Assembly (NCBI RefSeq): GCF_026230105.1
Contig: NC_079474.1
Coordinates: 1,932,187 to 1,996,186 of the forward strand
Origin: Diorhabda sublineata
Taxonomy: Eukaryota > Arthropoda > Insecta > Coleoptera > Chrysomelidae
Reading direction: 5' to 3'
DNA length: 64,000 nt
The translations under genes were made by a program, and so were the position numbers. This document shows positions 34,061 to 47,840 of this stretch, piece by piece. The stretch's first letter is position 1. Each line of letters starts with the position of its first letter. A model generated the notes under the pieces. It was not told the origin of the DNA. It searched no databases and saw nothing but the letters and a program-made list of their open reading frames with translations.

Positions 34061-34129
34061 TCATATATATACAAAGACATACGAAATATGATAGTAATTA
34101 AAAACTGGGGTTATATCTTGGCGCAGTTT

Positions 34130-37100
34130 TTTGAAAATAAATAACAGATACAAAGAGAAAAGTTAGACAAGCTGTACGGAACCAAAAAAGACGTAAAGCA
34201 ACAGACTATGATAATAAAATGATGATAATGAAGAAAAACTTGATGTAGAAGAAGAGGAATAGCTGGAAATCCAACAGGAGAAGCATCCAGAACTAGAAAA
34301 CAATGAAAATAAATAACAGATACAAAGAGAAAAGTTAGACAAGCTGTACGGAACCAAAAAAGACGTAAAGCAACAGACTATGATAATAAAATGATGATAA
34401 TGAAGAAAAACTTGATGTAGAAGAAGAGGAATAGCTGGAAATCCAACAGGAGAAGCATCCAGAACTAGAAAACAATGAAAATAAATAACAGATACAAAGA
34501 GAAAAGTTAGACAAGCTGTACGGAACCAAAAAAGACGTATAGCAACAGACTATGACAATAAAATGACGATAATGAAGAAAAACTTGATGTAGAAGAAGAG
34601 GAATAGCTGGAAATCCGACAGGAAAAGCATCCAGAACTAGAAAACGATGAAAATAAACAACAGATACAAAGAGAAAAGTTAGACAAGCTGTACGGAACCA
34701 AAAAAGACGTAAAGCAACAGACTATGACAATAAAATGATGATAATGAAGAAAAACTTGATGTAGAAGAAGAGGAATAGCTGGAAATCCAACAGGAGAAGC
34801 ATCCAGAACTAGAAAACAATGAAAATAAATAACAGATACAAAGAGAAAAGTTAGACAAGCTGTACGGAACCAAAAAAGACGTAAAGCAACAGACTATGAT
34901 AATAAAATGATGATAATGAAGAAAAACTTGATGTAGAAGAAGAGGAATAGCTGGAAATCCAACAGGAGAAGCATCCAGAACTAGAAAACAATGAAAATAA
35001 ATAACAGATACAAAGAGAAAAGTTAGACAAGCTGTACGGAACCAAAAAAGACGTAAAGCAACAGACTATGATAATAAAATGATGATAATGAAGAAAAACT
35101 TGATGTAGAAGAAGAGGAATAGCTGGAAATCCAACAGGAGAAGCATCCAGAACTAGAAAACAATGAAAATAAATAACAGATACAAAGAGAAAAGTTAGAC
35201 AAGCTGTACGGAACCAAAAAAGACGTAAAGCAACAGACTATGATAATAAAATGATGATAATGAAGAAAAACTTGATGTAGAAGAAGAGGAATAGCTGGAA
35301 ATCCAACAGGAGAAGCATCCAGAACTAGAAAACAATGAAAATAAATAACAGATACAAAGAGAAAAGTTAGACAAGCTGTACGGAACCAAAAAAGACGTAT
35401 AGCAACAGACTATGACAATAAAATGACGATAATGAAGAAAAACTTGATGTAGAAGAAGAGGAATAGCTGGAAATCCGACAGGAAAAGCATCCAGAACTAG
35501 AAAACGATGAAAATAAACAACAGATACAAAGAGAAAAGTTAGACAAGCTGTACGGAACCAAAAAAGACGTAAAGCAACAGACTATGACAATAAAATGATG
35601 ATAATGAAGAAAAACTTGATGTAGAAGAAGAGGAATAGCTGGAAATCCGACAGGAGAAGCATCCAGAACTAGAAAACAATGAAAATAAATAACAGATACA
35701 AAGAGAAAAGTTAGACAAGCTGTACGGAACCAAAAAAGACGTATAGCAACAGACTATGACAATAAAATGATGATAATGAAGAAAAACTTGATGTAGAAGA
35801 AGAGGAATAGCTGGAAATCCAACAGGAGAAGCATCCAGAACTAGAAAACGATGAAAATAAACAACAGATACAAAGAGAAAAGTTAGACAAGCTGTACGGA
35901 ACCAAAAAAGACGTATAGCAACAGACTATGACAATAAAATGATGATAATGAAGAAAAACTTGATGTAGAAGAAGAGGAATAGCTGGAAATCCAACAGGAG
36001 AAGCATCCAGAACTAGAAAACGATGAAAATAAACAACAGATACAAAGAGAAAAGTTAGACAAGCTGTACGGAACCAAAAAAGACGTAAAGCAACAAACTA
36101 TGACAATAAAATGATAATAATGAAGAAAAACTTGATGTAGAAGAAGAGGAATAGCTGGAAATCCAACAGGAGAAGCATCCAGAACTAGAAAACGATGAAA
36201 ATAAACAACAGATACAAAGAGAAAAGTTAGACAAGCTGTACGGAACCAAAAAAGACGTATAGCAACAGACTATGACAATAAAATGATGATAATGAAGAAA
36301 AACTTGATGTAGAAGAAGAGGAATAGCTGGAAATCCGACAGGAAAAGCATCCAGAACTAGAAAACGATGAAAATAAACAACCGATACAAAGAGAAAAGTT
36401 AGACAAGCTGTACGGAACCAAAAAAGACGTATAGCAACAGACTATGACAATAAAATGACGATAATGAAGAAAAACTTGATGTAGAAGAAGAGGAATAGCT
36501 GGAAATCCGACAGGAAAAGCATCCAGAACTAGAAAACGATGAAAATAAACAACAGATACAAAGAGAAAAGTTAGACAAGCTGTACGGAACCAAAAAAGAC
36601 GTAAAGCAACAGACTATGACAATAAAATGATGATAATGAAGAAAAACTTGATGTAGAAGAAGAGGAATAGCTGGAAATCCGACAGGAGAAGCATCCAGAA
36701 CTAGAAAACAATGAAAATAAATAACAGATACAAAGAGAAAAGTTAGACAAGCTGTACGGAACCAAAAAAGACGTATAGCAACAGACTATGACAATAAAAT
36801 GATGATAATGAAGAAAAACTTGATGTAGAAGAAGAGGAATAGCTGGAAATCCAACAGGAGAAGCATCCAGAACTAGAAAACGATGAAAATAAACAACAGA
36901 TACAAAGAGAAAAGTTAGACAAGCTGTACGGAACCAAAAAAGACGTATAGCAACAGACTATGACAATAAAATGATGATAATGAAGAAAAACTTGATGTAG
37001 AAGAAGAGGAATAGCTGGAAATCCAACAGGAGAAGCATCCAGAACTAGAAAACGATGAAAATAAACAACAGATACAAAGAGAAAAGTTAGACAAGCTGTA

Positions 37101-40100
37101 CGGAACCAAAAAAGACGTAAAGCAACAAACTATGACAATAAAATGATGATAATGAAGAAAAACTTGATGTAGAAGAAGAGGAATAGCTGGAAATCCAACA
37201 GGAGAAGCATCCAGAACTAGAAAACGATGAAAATAAACAACAGATACAAAGAGAAAAGTTAGACAAGCTGTACGGAACCAAAAAAGACGTATAGCAACAG
37301 ACTATGACAATAAAATGATGATAATGAAGAAAAACTTGATGTAGAAGAAGAGGAATAGCTGGAAATCCGACAGGAAAAGCATCCAGAACTAGAAAACGAT
37401 GAAAATAAACAACCGATACAAAGAGAAAAGTTAGACAAGCTGTACGGAACCAAAAAAGACGTATAGCAACAGACTATGACAATAAAATGACGATAATGAA
37501 GAAAAACTTGATGTAGAAGAAGAGGAATAGCTGGAAATCCAACAGGAGAAGCATCCAGAACTAGAAAACGATGAAAATAAACAACAGATACAAAGAGAAA
37601 AGTTAGACAAGCTGTACGGAACCAAAAAAGACGTATAGCAACAGACTATGACAATAAAATGACGATAATGAAGAAAAACTTGATGTAGAAGAAGAGGAAT
37701 AGCTGGAAATCCAACAGGAGAAGCATCCAGAACTAGAAAACAATGAAAATAAATAACAGATACAAAGAGAAAAGTTAGACAAGCTGTACGGAACCAAAAA
37801 AGACGTATAGCAACAGACTATGACAATAAAATGATGATAATGAAGAAAAACTTGATGTAGAAGAAGAGGAATAGCTGGAAATCCAACAGGAGAAGCATCC
37901 AGAACTAGAAAACAATGAAAATAAATAACAGATACAAAGAGAAAAGTTAGACAAGCTGTACGGAACCAAAAAAGACGTATAGCAACAGACTATGACAATA
38001 AAATGACGATAATGAAGAAAAACTTGATGTAGAAGAAGAGGAATAGCTGGAAATCCGACAGGAAAAGCATCTAGAACTAGAAAACGATGAAATTAAACAA
38101 CAGATACAAAAAGAAAAGTTAGACAAGCTGTACGGAACCAAAAAAGACGTATAGCAACAGACTATGACAATAAAATGATGATAATGAAGAAAAACTTGAT
38201 GTAGAAGAAGAGGAATAGCTGGAAATCCAACAGGAGAAGCATCCAGAACTAGAAAACAATGAAAATAAATAACAGATACAAAGAGAAAAGTTAGACAAGC
38301 TGTACGGAACCAAAAAAGACGTATAGCAACAGACTATGACAATAAAATGACGATAATGAAGAAAAACTTGATGTAGAAGAAGAGGAATAGCTGGAAATCC
38401 AACAGGAGAAGCATCCAGAACTAGAAAACAATGAAAATAAATAACAGATACAAAGAGAAAAGTTAGACAAGCTGTACGGAACCAAAAAAGACGTATAGCA
38501 ACAGACTATGACAATAAAATGACGATAATGAAGAAAAACTTGATGTAGAAGAAGAGGAATAGCTGGAAATCCAACAGGAGAAGCATCCAGAACTAGAAAA
38601 CAATGAAAATAAATAACAGATACAAAGAGAAAAGTTAGACAAGCTGTACGGAACCAAAAAAGACGTATAGCAACAGACTATGACAATAAAATGACGATAA
38701 TGAAGAAAAACTTGATGTAGAAGAAGAGGAATAGCTGGAAATCCGACAGGAAAAGCATCTAGAACTAGAAAACGATGAAATTAAACAACAGATACAAAAA
38801 GAAAAGTTAGACAAGCTGTACGGAACCAAAAAAGACGTAAAGCAACAGACTATGACAATAAAATGATGATAATGAAGAAAAACTTGATGTAGAAGAAGAG
38901 GAATAGCTGGAAATCCAACAGGAGAAGCATCCAGAACTAGAAAACAATGAAAATAAATAACAGATACAAAGAGAAAAGTTAGACAAGCTGTACGGAACCA
39001 AAAAAGACGTATAGCAACAGACTATGACAATAAAATGACGATAATGAAGAAAAACTTGATGTAGAAGAAGAGGAATAGCTGGAAATCCAACAGGAGAAGC
39101 ATCCAGAACTAGAAAACGATGAAAATAAACAACCGATACAAAGAGAAAAGTTAGACAAGCTGTACGGAACCAAAAAAGACGTATAGCAACAGACTATGAC
39201 AATAAAATGACGATAATGAAGAAAAACTTGATGTAGAAGAAGAGGAATAGCTGGAAATCCAACAGGAGAAGCATCCAGAACTAGAAAACAATGAAAATAA
39301 ATAACAGATACAAAGAGAAAAGTTAGACAAGCTGTACGGAACCAAAAAAGACGTATAGCAACAGACTATGACAATAAAATGATGATAATGAAGAAAAACT
39401 TGATGTAGAAGAAGAGGAATAGCTGGAAATCCAACAGGAGAAGCATCCAGAACTAGAAAACAATGAAAATAAATAACAGATACAAAGAGAAAAGTTAGAC
39501 AAGCTGTACGGAACCAAAAAAGACGTATAGCAACAGACTATGACAATAAAATGACGATAATGAAGAAAAACTTGATGTAGAAGAAGAGGAATAGCTGGAA
39601 ATCCGACAGGAAAAGCATCTAGAACTAGAAAACGATGAAATTAAACAACAGATACAAAAAGAAAAGTTAGACAAGCTGTACGGAACCAAAAAAGACGTAT
39701 AGCAACAGACTATGACAATAAAATGATGATAATGAAGAAAAACTTGATGTAGAAGAAGAGGAATAGCTGGAAATCCAACAGGAGAAGCATCCAGAACTAG
39801 AAAACAATGAAAATAAATAACAGATACAAAGAGAAAAGTTAGACAAGCTGTACGGAACCAAAAAAGACGTAAAGCAACAGACTATGATAATAAAATGATG
39901 ATAATGAAGAAAAACTTGATGTAGAAGAAGAGGAATAGCTGGAAATCCAACAGGAGAAGCATCCAGAACTAGAAAACAATGAAAATAAATAACAGATACA
40001 AAGAGAAAAGTTAGACAAGCTGTACGGAACCAAAAAAGACGTAAAGCAACAGACTATGATAATAAAATGATGATAATGAAGAAAAACTTGATGTAGAAGA

Positions 40101-43100
40101 AGAGGAATAGCTGGAAATCCGACAGGAAAAGCATCTAGAACTAGAAAACGATGAAATTAAACAACAGATACAAAAAGAAAAGTTAGACAAGCTGTACGGA
40201 ACCAAAAAAGACGTATAGCAACAGACTATGACAATAAAATGATGATAATGAAGAAAAACTTGATGTAGAAGAAGAGGAATAGCTGGAAATCCAACAGGAG
40301 AAGCATCCAGAACTAGAAAACAATGAAAATAAATAACAGATACAAAGAGAAAAGTTAGACAAGCTGTACGGAACCAAAAAAGACGTAAAGCAACAGACTA
40401 TGATAATAAAATGATGATAATGAAAAAAAACTTGATGTAGAAGAAGAGGAATAGCTGTAAATCCGACAGGAAAAGCATCCAGAACTAGAAAACGATGAAA
40501 ATAAACAACAGATACAAAGAGAAAAGTTAGACAAGCTGTACGGAACCAAAAAAGACGTAAAGCAACAGACTATGATAATAAAATGATGATAATGAAGAAA
40601 AACTTGATGTAGAAGAAGAGGAATAGCTGTAAATCCGACAGGAAAAGCATCCAGAACTAGAAAACGATGAAAATAAACAACCGATACAAAGAGAAAAGTT
40701 AGACAAGCTGTACGGAACCAAAAAAGACGTAAAGCAACAGACTATGATAATAAAATGATGATAATGAAGAAAAACTTGATGTAGAAGAAGAGGAATAGCT
40801 GTAAATCCGACAGGAAAAGCATCCAGAACTAGAAAACGATGAAAATAAACAACAGATACAAAGAGAAAAGTTAGACAAGCTGTACGGAACCAAAAAAGAC
40901 GTAAAGCAACAGACTATGATAATAAAATGATGATAATGAAGAAAAACTTGATGTAGAAGAAGAGGAATAGCTGTAAATCCGACAGGAAAAGCATCCAGAA
41001 CTAGAAAACGATGAAAATAAACAACCGATACAAAGAGAAAAGTTAGACAAGCTGTACGGAACCAAAAAAGACGTAAAGCAACAGACTATGATAATAAAAT
41101 GATGATAATGAAGAAAAACTTGATGTAGAAGAAGAGGAATAGCTGTAAATCCGACAGGAAAAGCATCCAGAACTAGAAAACGATGAAAATAAACAACAGA
41201 TACAAAGAGAAAAGTTAGACAAGCTGTACGGAACCAAAAAAGACGTAAAGCAACAGACTATGACAATAAAATGATGATAATGAAGAAAAACTTGATGTAG
41301 AAGAAGAGGAATAGCTGGAAATCCAACAGGAGAAGCATCCAGAACTAGAAAACGATGAAAATAAACAACAGATACAAAGAGAAAAGTTGGACAAGCTGTA
41401 CGGAACCAAAAAAGACGTAAAGCAACAAACTATGACAATAAAATGATGATAATGAAGAAAAACTTGATGTAGAAGAAGAGGAATAGCTGGAAATCCAACA
41501 GGAGAAGCATCCAGAACTAGAAAACGATGAAAATAAAGAACAGATACAAAGAGAAAAGTTAGACAAGCTGTACGGAACCAAAAAAGACGTAAAGCAACAG
41601 ACTATGACAATAAAATGATGATAATGAAGAAAAACTTATGTAGAAGAAAAGGAATAGCTGGAAATCCAACAGGAGAAGCATCCAGAACTAGAAAACAATG
41701 AAAATAAATAACAGATACAAAGAGAAAAGTTAGACAAGCTGTACGGAACCAAAAAAGACGTAAAGCAACAGACTATGATAATAAAATGATGATAATGAAG
41801 AAAAACTTGATGTAGAAGAAGAGGAATAGCTGGAAATCCAACAGGAGAAGCATCCAGAACTAGAAAACAATGAAAATAAACAACAGATACAAAGAGAAAA
41901 GTTGGACAAGCTGTACGGAACCAAAAAAGACGTAAAGCAACAAACTATGACAATAAAATGATGATAATGAAGAAAAACTTGATGTAGAAGAAGAGGAATA
42001 GCTGGAAATCCAACAGGAGAAGCATCCAGAACTAGAAAACGATGAAAATAAAGAACAGATACAAAGAGAAAAGTTAGACAAGCTGTACGGAACCAAAAAA
42101 GACGTAAAGCAACAGACTATGACAATAAAATGATGATAATGAAGAAAAACTTATGTAGAAGAAAAGGAATAGCTGGAAATCCAACAGGAGAAGCATCCAG
42201 AACTAGAAAACAATGAAAATAAATAACAGATACAAAGAGAAAAGTTAGACAAGCTGTACGGAACCAAAAAAGACGTAAAGCAACAGACTATGATAATAAA
42301 ATGATGATAATGAAGAAAAACTTGATGTAGAAGAAGAGGAATAGCTGGAAATCCAACAGGAGAAGCATCCAGAACTAGAAAACAATGAAAATAAATAACA
42401 GATACAAAGAGAAAAGTTAGACAAGCTGTACGGAACCAAAAAAGACGTATAGCAACAGACTATGACAATAAAATGACGATAATGAAGAAAAACTTGATGT
42501 AGAAGAAGAGGAATAGCTGGAAATCCGACAGGAAAAGCATCTAGAACTAGAAAACGATGAAATTAAACAACAGATACAAAAAGAAAAGTTAGACAAGCTG
42601 TACGGAACCAAAAAAGACGTATAGCAACAGACTATGACAATAAAATGATGATAATGAAGAAAAACTTGATGTAGAAGAAGAGGAATAGCTGGAAATCCAA
42701 CAGGAGAAGCATCCAGAACTAGAAAACAATGAAAATAAATAACAGATACAAAGAGAAAAGTTAGACAAGCTGTACGGAACCAAAAAAGACGTAAAGCAAC
42801 AGACTATGATAATAAAATGATGATAATGAAGAAAAACTTGATGTAGAAGAAGAGGAATAGCTGGAAATCCAACAGGAGAAGCATCCAGAACTAGAAAACA
42901 ATGAAAATAAATAACAGATACAAAGAGAAAAGTTAGACAAGCTGTACGGAACCAAAAAAGACGTATAGCAACAGACTATGATAATAAAATGATGATAATG
43001 AAGAAAAACTTGATGTAGAAGAAGAGGAATAGCTGGAAATCCGACAGGAAAAGCATCTAGAACTAGAAAACGATGAAATTAAACAACAGATACAAAAAGA

Positions 43101-44800
43101 AAAGTTAGACAAGCTGTACGGAACCAAAAAAGACGTATAGCAACAGACTATGACAATAAAATGATGATAATGAAGAAAAACTTGATGTAGAAGAAGAGGA
43201 ATAGCTGGAAATCCGACAGGAAAAGCATCCAGAACTAGAAAACGATGAAAATAAACAACAGATACAAAGAGAAAAGTTAGACAAGCTGTACGGAACCAAA
43301 AAAGACGTAAAGCAACAGACTATGACAATAAAATGATGATAATGAAGAAAAACTTGATGTAGAAGAAGAGGAATAGCTGGAAATCCAACAGGAGAAGCAT
43401 CCAGAACTAGAAAACGATGAAAATAAACAACAGATACAAAGAGAAAAGTTGGACAAGCTGTACGGAACCAAAAAAGACGTAAAGCAACAAACTATGACAA
43501 TAAAATGATGATAATGAAGAAAAACTTGATGTAGAAGAAGAGGAATAGCTGGAAATCCAACAGGAGAAGCATCCAGAACTAGAAAACAATGAAAATAAAT
43601 AACAGATACAAAGAGAAAAGTTAGACAAGCTGTACGGAACCAAAAAAGACGTATAGCAACAGACTATGACAATAAAATGATGATAATGAAGAAAAACTTG
43701 ATGTAGAAGAAGAGGAATAGCTGGAAATCCAACAGGAGAAGCATCCAGAACTAGAAAACAATGAAAATAAATAACAGATACAAAGAGAAAAGTTAGACAA
43801 GCTGTACGGAACCAAAAAAGACGTATAGCAACAGACTATGACAATAAAATGACGATAATGAAGAAAAACTTGATGTAGAAGAAGAGGAATAGCTGGAAAT
43901 CCGACAGGAAAAGCATCTAGAACTAGAAAACGATGAAATTAAACAACAGATACAAAAAGAAAAGTTAGACAAGCTGTACGGAACCAAAAAAGACGTATAG
44001 CAACAGACTATGACAATAAAATGATGATAATGAAGAAAAACTTGATGTAGAAGAAGAGGAATAGCTGGAAATCCAACAGGAGAAGCATCCAGAACTAGAA
44101 AACAATGAAAATAAATAACAGATACAAAGAGAAAAGTTAGACAAGCTGTACGGAACCAAAAAAGACGTAAAGCAACAGACTATGATAATAAAATGATGAT
44201 AATGAAGAAAAACTTGATGTAGAAGAAGAGGAATAGCTGGAAATCCAACAGGAGAAGCATCCAGAACTAGAAAACAATGAAAATAAATAACAGATACAAA
44301 GAGAAAAGTTAGACAAGCTGTACGGAACCAAAAAAGACGTATAGCAACAGACTATGACAATAAAATGATGATAATGAAGAAAAACTTGATGTAGAAGAAG
44401 AGGAATAGCTGGAAATCCAACAGGAGAAGCATCCAGAACTAGAAAACAATGAAAATAAATAACAGATACAAAGAGAAAAGTTAGACAAGCTGTACGGAAC
44501 CAAAAAAGACGTATAGCAACAGACTATGATAATAAAATGATGATAATGAAGAAAAACTTGATGTAGAAGAAGAGGAATAGCTGGAAATCCGACAGGAAAA
44601 GCATCTAGAACTAGAAAACGATGAAATTAAACAACAGATACAAAAAGAAAAGTTAGACAAGCTGTACGGAATCAAAAAAGACGTAAAGCAACAACAAAAT
44701 GATGGAAGTGAAAAAAAATTGGATGTAGAAGAAGAGGAATAGCTGGAAATCTGACAGGAAAAGCATCCAGAACTAGAAAACGATGAAAATAAGAAAAGAA
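34130..44800. repeat. 172-bp satellite array, about 62 monomers
   Basis: A single unit (landmarks AGACAAGCTGTACGG, AGAAGAAGAGGAATAGCTGG, CATCCAGAACTAGAAAAC) repeats with a strict 172-bp period from about 34130 to 44660, then one diverged copy to about 44800. Two units near 41640 and 42150 are one base shorter (AAAACTTATGTAGAAG), giving a duplicated 515-bp trimer. Plus-strand translation of each unit contains KLDVEEEE, LEIQQEKHPELENDENK and QQIQREKLDKLYGTKKDVK, a charged, coiled-coil-like stretch. As 172 is not a multiple of three, no continuous frame exists. The 64-residue minus-strand frames (Ser/Phe-rich) in each unit are antisense artefacts. Confidence 0.97.
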
Positions 44801-45019
44801 GGAACCAGCGTCGTTATCAAACTTCATTCTGCGTTGAAAAGAGATATTCTGACTTATCCTTATACATGGTAGCGACACCTGGGTGTCATTAGAAAAGATT
44901 AAATAACAAACGAAACTATGAAAGAAGAGTAAGTAGAACCAGGGATCAAAACAATGGGAAAACAACAGCTAAGATGATTCGGACACCTTAGTAGAATGTA
45001 GAAAGGATTTGGGAAGCTG
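44801..45019 (+). pseudogene. Possible non-LTR retrotransposon tail next to the 172-bp array
   Basis: Around 44950-45010 one plus-strand frame reads QQLRWFGHLSRM followed by a stop and KGFGKL. This resembles the (L/I)RW(F/Y)GHL.RM...R.P..(V/I)(W/L) tail of insect endonuclease-reverse transcriptases. The upstream part (44800-44900) is not recognisable. If correct, the charged repeat unit of the neighbouring array might derive from the same element. The match is short. Confidence 0.4.
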
Positions 45020-45955
45020 GTGATATGGAAAGGAGAGACCCTGAATACTTTGAGCTATTACAGAAGCAACGGCCCCAACAATCATCAGCTTCGTTCATTC
45101 ATAATCAAATAACAACTGCCAAGGTCATTTGTAGATGCCACGTCGCTGATTATAGAGGTCAAAGAGCTTTTTGGTCACTTCCACTCCAAATTCTATCAGA
45201 ACCTTCCATCGGATTTCGAAAATGTCGCCTGGCCTACAGCTTCAAAATAAATCGTCTCTAAAACGAACAAAATTTGATGAAAAACTATTTTTTCTTAGAT
45301 ATTCGTTTGATTTCCACGATTTTATACAAAAAATAAAACCCAAATATTCCGTTGAATTTATTAGAGCGCAACTTCCCGCAACTTGCTAGATGCATACTAA
45401 AATGTTTAACCAACACATTTGTCTACGTCCCGGTTGCATTCTGCATCCGCTTAGGAATTGTCGACGTTAAACAGCTTTTAACGCAAGACAAATGTACTTC
45501 GAGGAGTTTTCCCCGATGGGGGTAAGGACAGTCTAAACTGGGGAATAAATTATACACCGACTGCAACTGGAACTTGTTACTTCACTCCGACATTTACCGG
45601 ACGTTCTTCTCCGAAGGGACACGGACATCGCTCGTATCCTAAATATCATTTAGGAGGATCGCTACAACTCATAAACTTACGAGGAGATTGATAATATTGA
45701 TTGGGGATTTGGCGACCGCGTGATCGAACTTCAAATCAATTCCTGCGGAAAAAAAAACAGGAAACAAACCGAACCGGTTCAATCTTCGGCGGTTATTTTC
45801 GCTTTTCTCGGAGGTTTTCCTCGGCCATTTTGTACAAATCTTCGTTTGCAGAAGATATGTCTTCATCAATTGCTGACCAGTGTGTGTTCAAGCTTCTCAA
45901 TCTGGATCCACGTCAATATTCCACAGAACAATATTCCATTATTATAATCATTTTG
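45020..45955. other. Spacer, no supported gene
   Basis: Several frames of 66-89 codons overlap on both strands at 45025-45389 and 45669-45970, none with a recognisable domain. The sequence at 45420-45660 is GC-richer and single-copy in the window. Confidence 0.4.
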
Positions 45956-46620
45956 TTTAGGTTAGATTAGGTTAAGTTGGGGTTGAGTTAGATTAGGCTA
46001 GATTACGGTTTGGTTGGATTAGGTTATGTTAGGGTTGAGTTAGATTAGGTTAGGTTAGATTAGGCTAGATTAGGATTAGATTAGATTACGTTAGGATTAG
46101 GTTAGGTTAGATAAGCTTAGGTTAAATTGGGATGGTTTAATTAGGTTAAGTTAGGGTTGAGTTAGATTAGGCTAGGTTAGGATTAGATTAGGTTATGGTT
46201 GAGTTAGATTTGGTTAGGTTAGGTTAGGATTAGATTAGGTTACGTTAGGATTAGGTTAGGTTAGATAAGCTTAGGTTAAATTAGGTTAAGTTAGGGTTGA
46301 ATTAGATTAGGCTAGGTTAGGATTAGATCAGGTTATGGTTGAGTTAGATTAGGTTAGGTTAGGTTAGGATTAGATTAGGTTACGTTAGGATTAGGTTAGG
46401 TTAGATAAGCTTAGGTTTGATTGGGTTGAATTAGATTAGGCTAGGTTAGGATTAGATCAGGTTATGGTTGAGTTAGATTAGGTTAGGTTAGGTTAGGATT
46501 AGATTAGGTTACGTTAGGATTAGGTTAGGTTAGATAAGCTTAGGTTTGATTGGGTTGAGTTAGATTAGGCTAGGTTAGGATTAGATTAGGTTATGGTTGA
46601 GTTAGATTAGGTTAGGGTTA
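45956..46620 (+). repeat. Degenerate TTAGG-type (insect telomere-like) repeat with larger periodicity
   Basis: Dense runs of GGTTAG, GATTAG, GCTAG and GTTGAGTTAGATTAGG are built on TTAGG, the common insect telomere repeat. A larger unit is visible: ATAAGCTTAGGTT recurs near 46111, 46265, 46405 and 46534 (spacings 154, 140 and 129). The heavy substitution and higher-order unit indicate an interstitial, amplified block, not a working telomere. Confidence 0.85.
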
Positions 46621-46894
46621 TAAGCTCCAACGAGTTCTGTCGATAATTCCATCGATCTCTTCCTCGTTACGTTGATTAGAGATGCGTTAAAAGTTTGCTT
46701 AAATTGAAGATCAATCTAAACAATCAGATCATGGAAAATTAGTGATCGGATCAGAATTGATCGTCGAGAAAGGTCGATTCGAGCGGAAAATCCTCCAACC
46801 GCGTTTTTTGTCAAGGTTTCTTCTTCGGGAATTGAATTATGATTGCCAACAACACTTTCCGCTAATAATTTTTCTTTACGAAACTCTATATATA
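46621..46894. other. Unique spacer
   Basis: There is no recognisable gene or repeat between the TTAGG-type block and the mariner copy. Confidence 0.5.
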
Positions 46895-47840
46895 GTACGA
46901 GGATGATTCGAGAAGTACCGGGCCCGTAGAAAGATTAGTTGGATAGAATTTGTTACGAGGAGGGTTTGTTGGAGTGGTGGCACCGATAAAATATCTCTAA
47001 GGACCTGGACCGCACAAAAAGTTGTTGAAAAAAATTACCTTTTAGCTCTATATACTTTTCCAACGATGTTTAATGAGTTTAATTAACGAAAAACTCAAAA
47101 TTGTCGACAACTTTGATCACCGATAAATCCGGGAACAGAAAATGATCCGAAGAAGCTAAATCTGGCGAATAAGGTATCAATTCAAACTTTAATTCGTTAA
47201 TTTTATCCATGGCAATAACGGATTTGAGAGCTGGTGCATTGTCATGATGGAACAACATTTTATTCTCAACCAAATGAGGCCGTTTCTTCGCTCAATAAAC
47301 TCGCATTATATTCGCCATTGATGTTTTTCCATTTTTCAATCTAGTCAATGAAAATTATCCCTAAAAACCGACGCCATAACCTCGATTACAGATGGAACGG
47401 TTTTTGTCTTCTTCGAACCCGGTCCTCCCTCGTCGGTCCATTGCTTCGATTGTTCTTTTGTGTAGTGATGGACCCAAGTTTCATCCCTAGTTACAAAACG
47501 GTTTTATTTCTCTGTAATATCCTCAAACAATCGTTGGAAAGATCTCCATGACGCTGTTTTTGTTCCATTGTTAGCAAACGCGGCATCCAACTTGCACGCA
47601 GCTTTCTCGTTTTGAAATTTTCACTTTTCGAAACGTCCACTAGCTCTCGCGCTTTCATTCGACGATCGTCCAGTACTACTATGGATTTTCTTCAACATTT
47701 CTGGTCTTAGTAGTTCGTATAGTCTCGTTGAAACTATACTATTCAATATTTTACTGTTGATAACGAAGGAGCAGTCTCACAATTAACTACCGCCATCTCT
47801 AGGTAAGACCAGGTGCAAACCTCGTGGTACAATATGTTTT
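46895..47840 (-). mobile_element. Decayed mariner element, transposase on the minus strand
   Basis: Reading the minus strand, blocks appear in transposase order. RDETWVHHYTKEQSKQWTDE (near 47480-47420) is the first catalytic Asp block, GPGSKKTKTV follows, and then a frame at 47273-47079 has MLFHHDNAPALKS (second Asp), ELIPYSPDLASSDHFLFPDL (third Asp in SSD) and a short tail. Spacing between the second and third Asp is 31 residues instead of 34, because 'HPP' before YSPDL is missing. Frameshifts and stops break the N-terminal half. One end shows TACGAGG ... AGTACCGGGCCC (46897-46923), similar to mariner termini, but a matching far end is not clear. Confidence 0.8.

Noticed and set aside
34163..44675. 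More than 55 nearly identical 64-codon minus-strand frames starting with Met
   Set aside because: They are antisense to the repeat unit, Ser/Phe-rich, and spaced exactly by the 172-bp period. A gene family of this kind would not share one fixed register with the satellite and lack all other gene signals.
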